Assembly (NCBI GenBank): GCA_009783295.1
Contig: WRHK01000044.1
Span: 1 to 32,237 of the forward strand
Source: Promicromonosporaceae bacterium
Lineage (GTDB): Bacteria > Actinomycetota > Actinomycetes > Actinomycetales > Cellulomonadaceae
Direction of reading: 5' to 3'
Length of the DNA: 32,237 nucleotides
Positions 7,955-14,527 of this stretch are shown in pieces; the first letter of the stretch is position 1; each line of letters starts with the position of its first letter. The translations under genes were made by a program, and so were the position numbers. The notes under the pieces are model-generated. The model saw only the letters and a program-made list of their open reading frames with translations, was not told where the DNA came from and searched no databases.

Positions 7955-8407
7955 CGTCGTAGCCAGGGCCGCCGCCAGCTCCTCGGGGCGGCGCGTCGAC
8001 ACGATCCAGTACGGCGTCGGGTCCTGCGGGTCCGTCAGCGCGACGCGCACCGCCGTCGGCACCGACGAGACGAGCACCACGTGCGCCCGCGCGTCCAGCT
8101 GCGGCCCGAGCGCCTCCGTGCGCTCCGCACGCGACGCGAGCACCGTCACGTCGCCCAGCAGCGTCGTGGGGATGTGCGCGCGGCCCGCCCGCAGCTCCCC
8201 GCCGGCCACCTCGACGACCGGCGCCGCGACCACGGCCCACACGACGCCCGCGACCGCCACGACCACGCCCGCGACCAGCGCCGTCGTCGGCCAGACAGGC
8301 AGCAGGATGACCAGCACCAGCAGCCCCACGGAGGCGGCGGCTGCCAGCAGGCCCGCGCCGGGGACCAGGCGCTCGCGGAAGATCGGGGCGGAGGAGGCGT
8401 TGCTCAT
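7931..8407 (-). CDS. DUF3093 membrane protein
   Basis: A 158-residue protein with two hydrophobic segments near the N-terminus (about 17-38 and 40-61, rich in V/L/A) and a soluble C-terminal half. Family features include RERLVPG just after the start, TTLLGDVTVL, DARAHVVLV and the terminal DPQDPTPYWIVSTRRPEELAAAL. The function is unknown; the tail resembles a small beta-rich domain at the inner membrane face. It lies divergent to dut with only 48 bp between the two starts, as in mycobacteria. The ATG is preceded at 6 nt by CAGGAT with no ribosome-binding site, suggesting a leaderless mRNA. Confidence 0.82.
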   Translation of the reverse strand: MSNASSAPIFRERLVPGAGLLAAAASVGLLVLVILLPVWPTTALVAGVVVAVAGVVWAVVAAPVVEVAGGELRAGRAHIPTTLLGDVTVLASRAERTEALGPQLDARAHVVLVSSVPTAVRVALTDPQDPTPYWIVSTRRPEELAAALATTKAVTPGA

Positions 8408-8413
8408 GAGCCC

Positions 8414-8419
8414 ATCCTG
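8414..8419 (-). promoter_or_regulatory. Leaderless -10-like element of the DUF3093 gene
   Basis: Read on the minus strand this is CAGGAT, 6 nt before the ATG. With TACGCT for dut on the other strand it forms a very compact divergent promoter. Confidence 0.4.
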
Positions 8420-8442
8420 CCGTCTCCGCGGCACCGGCCGCG

Positions 8443-8448
8443 TACGCT
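8443..8448 (+). promoter_or_regulatory. Leaderless -10 element (TACGCT) of dut
   Basis: TACGCT fits TANNNT and lies 7 nt before the dut GTG. No Shine-Dalgarno sequence is present. Confidence 0.5.
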
Positions 8449-8455
8449 TCGCCCC

Positions 8456-8947
8456 GTGACCGAGCACCCGCACCCGCAGCCGCCCACCGACACGACGGTC
8501 GACGTCCTCATCCGGATCCTGGACGACGCCGCCCCCGTGCCGGCGTACGCCCACCCGGGCGACGCCGGGGCGGACCTGGTGACGACGGTCGACGTCGAGA
8601 TCCCGCCGCAGGGCCGCGTGACGGTCCCGACGGGCGTCGCGATCGCGCTGCCGGACGGGTATGCGGCCTTCGTCCACCCGCGCTCGGGCCTCGCCGCGAA
8701 GCACGGGCTCACGATCGTCAACGCCCCGGGCACGGTCGACGCGGGCTACCGCGGCGAGCTCAAGGTCACGCTGCTCAACACCGACGTCGCCGAGCCGATC
8801 CGGCTCCAGCGCGGCGACCGCGTAGCCCAGCTGATCATCCAGAAGGTCGAGAAGGCGCGGTTCCTGTGCGCCGAGACGCTGCCGGGCTCGCACCGTGGCG
8901 AGGGCGGTTTCGGGTCGAGCGGGGGCTGGGCCGCCGCGAAGGCGTGA
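8456..8947 (+). CDS. dut: dUTP diphosphatase (dUTPase)
   Basis: A 163-residue trimeric dUTPase that hydrolyses dUTP to dUMP and pyrophosphate, keeping uracil out of DNA and feeding dTMP synthesis. All five family motifs are present: PGDAGAD (34-40), PRSGLA (75-80), GTVDAGYRG (92-100, with the catalytic Asp and the uracil-contacting Tyr), GDRVAQLI (120-127) and the C-terminal HRGEGGFGSSG arm (146-156). The GTG start follows TACGCT by 7 nt. An N-terminal extension of about 15 residues (histidine/proline-rich) precedes the first strand. The DUF3710 gene follows after 106 bp with its own putative promoter. Confidence 0.95.
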   Translation: MTEHPHPQPPTDTTVDVLIRILDDAAPVPAYAHPGDAGADLVTTVDVEIPPQGRVTVPTGVAIALPDGYAAFVHPRSGLAAKHGLTIVNAPGTVDAGYRGELKVTLLNTDVAEPIRLQRGDRVAQLIIQKVEKARFLCAETLPGSHRGEGGFGSSGGWAAAKA

Positions 8948-8986
8948 GCCCGCGGACGCGGCACCTTCGGCGCCGTGCATCCGGGC

Positions 8987-8992
8987 TAGTGT
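8987..8992 (+). promoter_or_regulatory. Putative -10 (TAGTGT) of the DUF3710-OB-DUF3159 operon
   Basis: TAGTGT matches TANNNT and lies 61 nt before the DUF3710 GTG, leaving a normal leader with the ribosome-binding site GAAGGAG at 9041-9047. No good -35 is visible. Confidence 0.35.
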
Positions 8993-9053
8993 GGAAGTGA
9001 CCAGACGACGTGCCGTCCACCGGCATGTCGGCAGACGAGTGAAGGAGCCCCGC

Positions 9054-9821
9054 GTGGGTCTGTTCGGGCGCAAGGCGTCGAAGGACGATGTCGACGAGAC
9101 GCAGGTCGAGGACGCCGCCACCGAGTCCGTGGACGAGGAGTCGGGCGCGGGCGCTGCGGCGCTGGCGGAGACCGAGGCCGAGGCGGCCGAGGGCGACGTG
9201 CCCCAGCGCGGCCCCTACGACGCCGCGGACGTGCGCACCATGGGCCCGCGCGTCGACCTGGGCGCCATCTGGCTCCCCGTCATGCCCGGTCTCGAGCTGC
9301 GCATGGAGATCGACAAGGCCACGCAGAACGTCACCGGCGTCTCCGCGACGCTCGGCCCGTCGGGCCTCCAGGTGCAGGCGTTCGCCGCGCCGCGCACGTG
9401 GGGCATCTGGGACGAGGTGCGCGACGAGATCGCCGCCTCCATCACGTCGCAGGGCGGCACCGTCGACGACGTGCCCGGGCCCTTCGGCCGCGAGCTCATC
9501 GCGCGCATCCCGGCGCAGGCGCCCGACGGCAGCCCCGCCATCCGCCCCGCCCGGTTCGTGGGCGTCGACGGGCCCCGCTGGTTCCTGCGCGGCGTGCTGA
9601 CCGGCCGCGCGGCCGTCGACGCCGAGGCCGCCCGCGCCCTGGAGTCCGTGTTCGCGAACGTCGTCGTCGTGCGTGACGAGAGCCCGCGCCCCCCGCGCGA
9701 CCTGCTCACGCTGACGCTGCCCAACCAGGGCCAGCCGGCCCCCGGCCCCGACGGCATGACGCCCGAGGCGCCCGACTTCGACCCGCTCACGCGCGGGCCC
9801 GAGATCACCGAGATCCGCTGA
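9054..9821 (+). CDS. DUF3710 family protein
   Basis: A 255-residue soluble protein of the actinobacterial DUF3710 family; no biochemical role is established. It starts GLFGRKASKDD, followed by an acidic low-complexity segment (about 12-45), then the conserved domain with MGPRVDLGAIWLPVMPGLELR, the AAPRTWGIWDEVRDEI helix and RFVGVDGPRWFLRGVLTG. The GTG is supported by GAAGGAG 6 nt upstream. The OB-fold gene starts 11 nt after its stop, and the trio DUF3710/OB/DUF3159 is a conserved actinobacterial gene order as recalled. Confidence 0.85.
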   Translation: MGLFGRKASKDDVDETQVEDAATESVDEESGAGAAALAETEAEAAEGDVPQRGPYDAADVRTMGPRVDLGAIWLPVMPGLELRMEIDKATQNVTGVSATLGPSGLQVQAFAAPRTWGIWDEVRDEIAASITSQGGTVDDVPGPFGRELIARIPAQAPDGSPAIRPARFVGVDGPRWFLRGVLTGRAAVDAEAARALESVFANVVVVRDESPRPPRDLLTLTLPNQGQPAPGPDGMTPEAPDFDPLTRGPEITEIR

Positions 9822-9832
9822 GGAGCAGGACG

Positions 9833-10201
9833 ATGACGCTGCGATCCGCAGTGGCTCACGTGTTCGCGTCGGCGGAGACGGTCGCCGCCGACGAGGAGCG
9901 CGCCGAGGCGGCCAAGGAGGTCGGCTGCTCCGCGGTGGCCGGCCTGACGATGCGCGAGCGCGGCAAGGCCGCCGGCGTCCTGCGGTCCGTGGTGCTGCGG
10001 CCGCGCCAGGGCGTGTCGAGCGTCGAGGCGGAGCTGTACGACGGCTCCGGAGCGCTCGACCTCGTGTGGCTGGGCCGGCGCACCATCGCCGGCATCGAGC
10101 CGGGCCGGCGGATCACCGTCGAGGGCATGGTGTGCGTGGCCGACGGCCGCCGCACCATGTTCAACCCGCGCTACGAGCTGCGCCCGAAGGCGGGCGAGTG
10201 A
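9833..10201 (+). CDS. OB-fold nucleic-acid-binding domain protein
   Basis: A 122-residue protein with an N-terminal helix (SAETVAADEERAEAAKE) and a five-stranded OB fold of the RecG/tRNA-anticodon type: AGVLRSVVLRP, VEAELYDGSGALDLVWLG, IEPGRRITVEGMV and a final MFNPRYELRP. The length and layout match the actinobacterial single-OB family found next to DUF3710. Binding to DNA or RNA is inferred from the fold. AGGAG overlaps the preceding stop codon, 7 nt before the ATG. Its TGA overlaps the GTG of the next gene by 4 nt. Confidence 0.8.
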   Translation: MTLRSAVAHVFASAETVAADEERAEAAKEVGCSAVAGLTMRERGKAAGVLRSVVLRPRQGVSSVEAELYDGSGALDLVWLGRRTIAGIEPGRRITVEGMVCVADGRRTMFNPRYELRPKAGE

Positions 10202-10980
10202 GCGCCCCGCCGCCTGAGCCCGTCGAGCCGACCGCGGTCGAGCCCGTCGGGACCAAGCCCCGCCGCGGCCTGCAGTCGGTGACGGGGGAGACCTTCTCCT
10301 TCGCCGACGCCGTGGGCGGCGTGCGCGGCGTGGTCGAGGCCGTGCTGCCCGGCACCGTGTTCGTCGTCGTGTACGTCATCTCGAAGAACCTGGGCTGGTC
10401 GCTGGGCGCCGCCGTCGCGGCGGCGCTCGTCGCCGTCGTCGCGCGGCTGGTCCAGCGCACCCCCGTCACCCAGGCGATCGGCGGGCTGCTCGGCATCGCC
10501 GTCGGCGTGTTCTGGGCGTGGCGCTCGGGCGAGGCGCAGAACTTCTACGCCGCCGGGCTGTGGACCAACGCGCTCTACCTCGTGGGCGTGCTCGTCACGA
10601 TCCTGGTGCGCTGGCCCGCGGTCGGGTTCGTGGTCGAGGCGATCTGCACCGGCTACTCGGCCGAGAAGGCACGCGAGCAGTCCGAGCAGGGCGCCAACCC
10701 GTTCGCCGGGCTGACCGCCTGGCGCAAGGACCGCGACCTGGTACGCCGCTACACCCTGGCGACGTGGCTGTGGGTGGGCATGTTCGCGCTGCGCCTCGCA
10801 GTGCAGCTGCCGCTGTTCCTCGACAACTCCGTCGGCTGGCTCGGCACCGCCCGGCTCGTTCTCGGGGTGCCGCTGTGGGGCCTGGTCCTCTGGCTCACGT
10901 GGGCCGTGGTGCGCGGGGCGCACCAGGACGAGCCCGCCGCGGAGGACGAGGTCGTGGAGGACCAGACCGCCGAGCAGTAG
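10198..10980 (+). CDS. DUF3159 membrane protein
   Basis: A 260-residue integral membrane protein of the actinobacterial DUF3159 family. The N-terminal 35 residues are proline/glutamate-rich and cytosolic, followed by the family signature ETFSFADAVGGVRGVVEAVLPG and about five to six hydrophobic helices. NPFAGLTAWRKDRDLVRRYTLATWLWV is a typical conserved segment and is split here by a short loop. The tail is strongly acidic. The function is unknown. The GTG overlaps the upstream stop (GTGA), so this start fits translational coupling. The N-terminal region contains two copies of the dispersed GAGCCCGTCG repeat in frame, encoding EPVEP and VEPVGT. Confidence 0.82.
   Translation: MSAPPPEPVEPTAVEPVGTKPRRGLQSVTGETFSFADAVGGVRGVVEAVLPGTVFVVVYVISKNLGWSLGAAVAAALVAVVARLVQRTPVTQAIGGLLGIAVGVFWAWRSGEAQNFYAAGLWTNALYLVGVLVTILVRWPAVGFVVEAICTGYSAEKAREQSEQGANPFAGLTAWRKDRDLVRRYTLATWLWVGMFALRLAVQLPLFLDNSVGWLGTARLVLGVPLWGLVLWLTWAVVRGAHQDEPAAEDEVVEDQTAEQ
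10215..10254 (+). repeat. Two dispersed-repeat units inside the DUF3159 coding sequence
   Basis: 10215-10229 matches the core TGAGCCCGTCGAG..CC, and 10236-10254 (GGTCGAGCCCGTCGGGACC) matches the 19-bp unit at 17 of 19 positions. Both are read in frame as EPVE/VEPVGT. Confidence 0.5.
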
Positions 10981-10997
10981 CTCAGCGGGCGGTCTGG
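10962..10997. terminator. Coding-embedded bidirectional hairpin between DUF3159 and TrkA genes
   Basis: A perfect 10-bp stem, CCAGACCGCC (10962-10971) with GGCGGTCTGG (10988-10997), encloses a second stem GAGC-AGTA-GCTC. The structure covers both stop codons and the last codons of two convergent genes that are only 1 nt apart. Confidence 0.65.
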
Positions 10998-11656
10998 CCC
11001 CCGACCAGGAGCGTCTGCAGGGCGTCGGTGTCGACGTCGCGGCCCGTCACCAGCAGCAGCTCGTCGCCCACCTCGAGCGTGTCGTCGCCCGACGGTGCGA
11101 TGGGCTGCGGCCCGCGCACGATCGCCGCGAGCACCGTGTCGGCGGGCCACTCGATCGCGCCGACCCTCGTGCCCACCAGGGGCGACTCGGGCGGCACCGT
11201 GATCTCGAGGATGTCGGCGCCGGACTGGTGGAAGGTGAAGATCTTCACCAGGTCGCCGACGGCCACGGCCTCCTCGACCATCGCCGTCATGATGCGCGGC
11301 GTCGACACCGCGACGTCGACGCCCCACGACTGGTCGAACATCCACTCGTTGCGCGGGTTGTTCACGCGCGCGACGGTGCGCGGCACGCCGAACTCCGTCT
11401 TGCACAGCAGCGAGAACACCAGGTTCGCCTTGTCGTCGCCCGTCGCGCCGACGACGACGTCGGCCTCGGCGACGCGCGCGTTCTCGAGCGTCCCCAGCTC
11501 GCACGCGTCGGCGAGCAGCCAGTCGGCGTCGGGCACCTGGGCCACGCGCATCGCGGTGGGGGTCTTGTCGATGATGACGACCTCGTGGTCGTGGCTCAGC
11601 AGCTCGCGGGCGATCGAGCGCCCCACCGAGCCGGCGCCGGCGATGACGACGCGCAT
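10982..11656 (-). CDS. TrkA-family potassium uptake regulator (CeoB-like RCK protein)
   Basis: A 224-residue cytosolic regulator with one RCK_N Rossmann domain and one RCK_C domain. The nucleotide-binding GAGSVGRSIARELLSHDHEVVIID lies at the start (Gly-rich loop 7-12, acidic Asp at the end of strand 2). The RCK_C part contains VGTRVGAIEWPADTVLAAIVRG and EVGDELLLV. RCK pairs gate or activate K+ transporters in response to NAD(H), ATP or c-di-AMP; which ligand applies here is unknown. It is the second gene of an operon: its ATG overlaps the upstream TGA by one base (TGATG). No TrkH/KtrB pore gene is in the window; the nearest transporter is the divergent KimA-like permease. Confidence 0.88.
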   Translation of the reverse strand: MRVVIAGAGSVGRSIARELLSHDHEVVIIDKTPTAMRVAQVPDADWLLADACELGTLENARVAEADVVVGATGDDKANLVFSLLCKTEFGVPRTVARVNNPRNEWMFDQSWGVDVAVSTPRIMTAMVEEAVAVGDLVKIFTFHQSGADILEITVPPESPLVGTRVGAIEWPADTVLAAIVRGPQPIAPSGDDTLEVGDELLLVTGRDVDTDALQTLLVGGQTAR

Positions 11657-12324
11657 CAGTCCTCCTTGGGGTCGGGCGCGTGGGTCAGCGTGCGCTCGAC
11701 CGCGTCGGCGTCGTCGGACCGCATCAGCACGTGCAGCACGTCGTTCTCCTGGAGCACGGTGTCGCCGTGGGCCATGACGCCGTCGGTGTAGCGCGACAGG
11801 AACGCGACGCGCGCGCCGGTGCGCTCCTCGATGCGGCGCACCGAGTGGCCCGTCCAGCCGGGGTGGTAGTCCACCTGGGCGAGGCGCACCTGGCCCGACG
11901 GGTCGCGGTACTCGTCCGTGGCGCCGAGCGGGAGCATGCGGCGCAGCACCTGGTCGGACGTCCAGCGGACCGTCGCGACCGTCGGGATGCCCAGGCGCTG
12001 GTAGATCTCGGCGCGCTTCGGGTCGTAGATCCGCGCCACCACGTTGGCCACCCCGAACGTCTCGCGCGCCACCCGGGCGGCCAGCACGTTCGAGTTGTCG
12101 CCGTCGGACACCGCGGCGAACGCGAAGGTGTCCTCGATGCCCGCCTGGATCAGCGTGTCGCGGTCGAAGCCGATGCCGGTGACCTTCTGCCCGCCGAAGT
12201 CGCCGGACAGCCGCCGGAACGCCTCGGGGTTCTGGTCGATGACGGCGACGGAGTGGCCGCGCGACTCGATCTCCTGCGCGAGCGTGGCTCCCACGCGGCC
12301 GCAGCCCATGATCACGAAGTGCAC
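11656..12324 (-). CDS. TrkA-family potassium uptake regulator (CeoC-like RCK protein)
   Basis: A 222-residue RCK protein with MGCGRVGATLAQEIESRGHSV (dinucleotide-binding loop) then VIDQNPEAF, ARIYDPKRAEIYQRLGIPTV at the end of RCK_N, and an RCK_C domain with GHSVRRIEERTGARVAFL and QENDVLHVLM. It is paired with the downstream CeoB-like gene, and together they would form the regulatory ring of a K+ uptake system. The GTG start has no ribosome-binding site but lies 7 nt after TAGCGT on the minus strand, so the operon mRNA is probably leaderless. It diverges from the APC permease gene across about 100 bp. Confidence 0.88.
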   Translation of the reverse strand: MHFVIMGCGRVGATLAQEIESRGHSVAVIDQNPEAFRRLSGDFGGQKVTGIGFDRDTLIQAGIEDTFAFAAVSDGDNSNVLAARVARETFGVANVVARIYDPKRAEIYQRLGIPTVATVRWTSDQVLRRMLPLGATDEYRDPSGQVRLAQVDYHPGWTGHSVRRIEERTGARVAFLSRYTDGVMAHGDTVLQENDVLHVLMRSDDADAVERTLTHAPDPKED

Positions 12325-12331
12325 GGGCCGA

Positions 12332-12337
12332 ACGCTA
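12332..12337 (-). promoter_or_regulatory. Leaderless -10 element (TAGCGT) of the trkA operon
   Basis: On the minus strand TAGCGT fits TANNNT and is followed after 7 nt by the GTG start. It is one half of a divergent leaderless pair with the permease promoter. Confidence 0.55.
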
Positions 12338-12412
12338 CACGGCAGGTCGGCCGGCCGTGGTCGCCGCAGCGCCGTCTGTGGACGCGTCAGTGAACCGTCA
12401 ACGCCGTGCGCC

Positions 12413-12418
12413 TAGAGT
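12413..12418 (+). promoter_or_regulatory. Leaderless -10 element (TAGAGT) of the APC permease gene
   Basis: TAGAGT fits TANNNT and ends 7 nt before the GTG at 12426; no Shine-Dalgarno sequence is present. This fixes the start against an in-frame GTG at 12357. Confidence 0.55.
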
Positions 12419-12425
12419 GGCGCAC

Positions 12426-14429
12426 GTGTCGGACATCGCGGACGCCGCCAAACGGATCCTGCTGGGTCGCCCGATGCGCAGCGAGCACCTGGGTCACACC
12501 CTGCTGCCGAAGCGCATCGCCCTTCCCATCTTCGCCTCGGACGCCCTCTCGTCGGTCGCTTACGCACCCGACGAGATCCTGCTGACCCTCGGCATCGCCG
12601 GCCTCGCGGCCTCGACCGTGTCGCTGTGGGCGGGCCTGGGCGTGGTGTTCGTGCTCGTCGTGGTGGTGCTGTCATACCGGCAGAACGTGCACGCCTACCC
12701 CTCCGGCGGCGGCGACTACGAGGTCGCGACCACCAACCTGGGGGCGCCCGCCGGCCTGTCCGTCGCCTCGGCCCTCATGGTCGACTACGTGCTCACCGTG
12801 GCCGTCTCGATCTCGTCGGCGGCCCAGTACGCGTCGTCGGCCATCCCGGCCCTGCGGGGGCACGAGGCGCTCGCGGCCGTCGCGGCCGTCGTGATCCTGG
12901 CGCTGATGAACCTGCGCGGCGTGCGGGAGTCCGGCACGGTGTTCGCCGTCCCGACCTACCTGTTCATGTGCCTCATCGGCATCATGGCCGTGGTGGGCGG
13001 CATCCGGTACTTCACCGGGCACCTGCCCATGGCCGAGAGCCACGACTTCTCCGTGCTGCCGCAGGCGGGGTTCGACCAGGGCCTCATGGGCTTCGCCGGG
13101 GTGTTCCTGTTCGCCCGCGCGTTCGCGTCCGGGTGCGCGGCCCTGACCGGTGTGGAGGCCATCTCCAACGGCGTGCCGGCGTTCCGTAAGCCGAAGTCCC
13201 GCAACGCGGCCACCACGCTCGCGCTGCTCGGCTCGATCTCCGCCGGGATGGTCATCTCGATCCTGCTGCTCGCCCAGGCGACGGGCGTCAAGTACGTCGA
13301 GGACCCGGCCACACAGCTGACCCTCAACGGCGCCCCGCCGCCCGGGACGTACACGCAGCACCCGACCATCGGCCAGCTCGCCGCCGCCGTGTTCCAGGGC
13401 TTCCCGATCGCCTTCTACGCGATCTCCGCCGTCACCGGCGTCATCCTGGTGCTCGCCGCGAACACGGCGTTCAACGGTTTCCCGGTGCTCGGGTCGATCC
13501 TCGCCCGCGACGGGTACCTGCCCCGCCAGCTGCACACGCGCGGCGACCGCCTCGCGTTCTCGAACGGCATCATCACGCTCGCCGTGGCGGCCGTCGTGCT
13601 GATCGTCGCGTTCGACGCGCAGGTCACGCGGCTCATCCAGCTCTACATCGTGGGCGTGTTCGTGTCGTTCACGCTGTCCCAGCTGGGCATGGTGCGGCAC
13701 TGGACACGCGAGCTCAAGCGCCAGCCCGACCCGGCCGCACGCTCCCACATGCTGCGCTCGCGCGTCATCAACGTCATCGGCTTCTGCTGCACCGGCCTGG
13801 TGCTGATCATCGTGCTGATCACCAAGTTCGTGCACGGCGCCTACATCGCCATTCTCGCCATGGCCGTGCTGTACCTGACCATGCTCGCGATCCACAAGCA
13901 CTACGACCGCGTGCGCGACGAGCTCTCGCTCGACGACGTCGCCGCCGCCCGCGCGCTGCCCAGCCGCGTGCACGCCATCGTGCTGGTGTCCAAGATCCAC
14001 AAGCCGACCATGCGGGCGCTGGCCTACGCGCGCGCGTCGCGGCCGTCGCTGCTCGAGGCCGTCACGGTGGGCGTCGACCCGGCGGAGGTCCAGGAGCTCA
14101 CTGCGCAGTGGGAGTCGCTCGAGCTGCCCGTGCCGCTGCGGGTGCTCGACTCGCCGTTCCGCGAGATCAGCCGCCCGATCCTCAAGTACGTGCGCTCCGT
14201 GCGACGCGACTCGCCGCGCGACCTCGTGGTCGTCTACATCCCCGAGTACGTCGTGGGCCACTGGTGGGAGCAGCTGCTGCACAACCAGTCCGCGCTGCGC
14301 CTCAAGGGCCGCCTGCTGTTCACGCCGGGCGTCGTCGTGGCCTCCGTGCCGTGGCAGCTTGCGTCCACGCAGGGCCAGACGGGCCTGGAGGACGAGTCGT
14401 ACGTGCAGGGCCGCCTCCAGCGCTTCTGA
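12426..14429 (+). CDS. KimA/YdaO-like APC-family permease (probable K+ importer)
   Basis: A 667-residue protein with about twelve transmembrane helices (roughly 40-510) and a C-terminal cytosolic domain of about 150 residues. PIFASDALSSVAYAPDEIL in the first helix, YPSGGGDYEVA and TGVEAISNGVPAF are hallmark segments of the KUP/KimA-like branch of the APC superfamily. B. subtilis KimA is a high-affinity, c-di-AMP-controlled K+/H+ symporter with the same architecture. Its placement divergent to two RCK-domain K+ regulators strengthens a potassium role; amino-acid transport remains the alternative. The first 23 residues of the longer open frame would lie upstream of the -10 element, so the GTG at 12426 is preferred. 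Confidence 0.82.
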   Translation: MSDIADAAKRILLGRPMRSEHLGHTLLPKRIALPIFASDALSSVAYAPDEILLTLGIAGLAASTVSLWAGLGVVFVLVVVVLSYRQNVHAYPSGGGDYEVATTNLGAPAGLSVASALMVDYVLTVAVSISSAAQYASSAIPALRGHEALAAVAAVVILALMNLRGVRESGTVFAVPTYLFMCLIGIMAVVGGIRYFTGHLPMAESHDFSVLPQAGFDQGLMGFAGVFLFARAFASGCAALTGVEAISNGVPAFRKPKSRNAATTLALLGSISAGMVISILLLAQATGVKYVEDPATQLTLNGAPPPGTYTQHPTIGQLAAAVFQGFPIAFYAISAVTGVILVLAANTAFNGFPVLGSILARDGYLPRQLHTRGDRLAFSNGIITLAVAAVVLIVAFDAQVTRLIQLYIVGVFVSFTLSQLGMVRHWTRELKRQPDPAARSHMLRSRVINVIGFCCTGLVLIIVLITKFVHGAYIAILAMAVLYLTMLAIHKHYDRVRDELSLDDVAAARALPSRVHAIVLVSKIHKPTMRALAYARASRPSLLEAVTVGVDPAEVQELTAQWESLELPVPLRVLDSPFREISRPILKYVRSVRRDSPRDLVVVYIPEYVVGHWWEQLLHNQSALRLKGRLLFTPGVVVASVPWQLASTQGQTGLEDESYVQGRLQRF

Positions 14430-14436
14430 TCGTTGT

Positions 14437-14488
14437 GGGTCTCTGGGACTCCGCTTTTGGGACCGCGTGACCGGAGTCCCAGAGACCC
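14437..14488 (+). terminator. Long perfect hairpin downstream of the permease gene
   Basis: A 17-bp perfect inverted repeat (GGGTCTCTGGGACTCCG at 14437-14453, its complement at 14472-14488) with an 18-nt loop starts 8 nt after the permease stop. It ends 27 nt before the next gene's -10-like hexamer. There is no U-tract. The strong stem and position indicate a terminator, though a mobile palindromic repeat is possible. Confidence 0.6.
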
Positions 14489-14515
14489 GTGACGGACCGC
14501 GGGGCAGCGGGCTGC

Positions 14516-14521
14516 GAGGAT
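14516..14521 (+). promoter_or_regulatory. Leaderless -10-like element (GAGGAT) of the RNA methyltransferase gene
   Basis: GAGGAT lies 6 nt before the GTG at 14528, after the terminator hairpin. No separate ribosome-binding site is evident. Confidence 0.4.
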
Positions 14522-14527
14522 AGGGGC

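Noticed and set aside
12357-12425. 23-residue N-terminal extension of the APC permease
   Set aside because: The GTG at 12357 would lie upstream of the TAGAGT -10 element, and the extension has no family-like sequence; the GTG at 12426 fits better.
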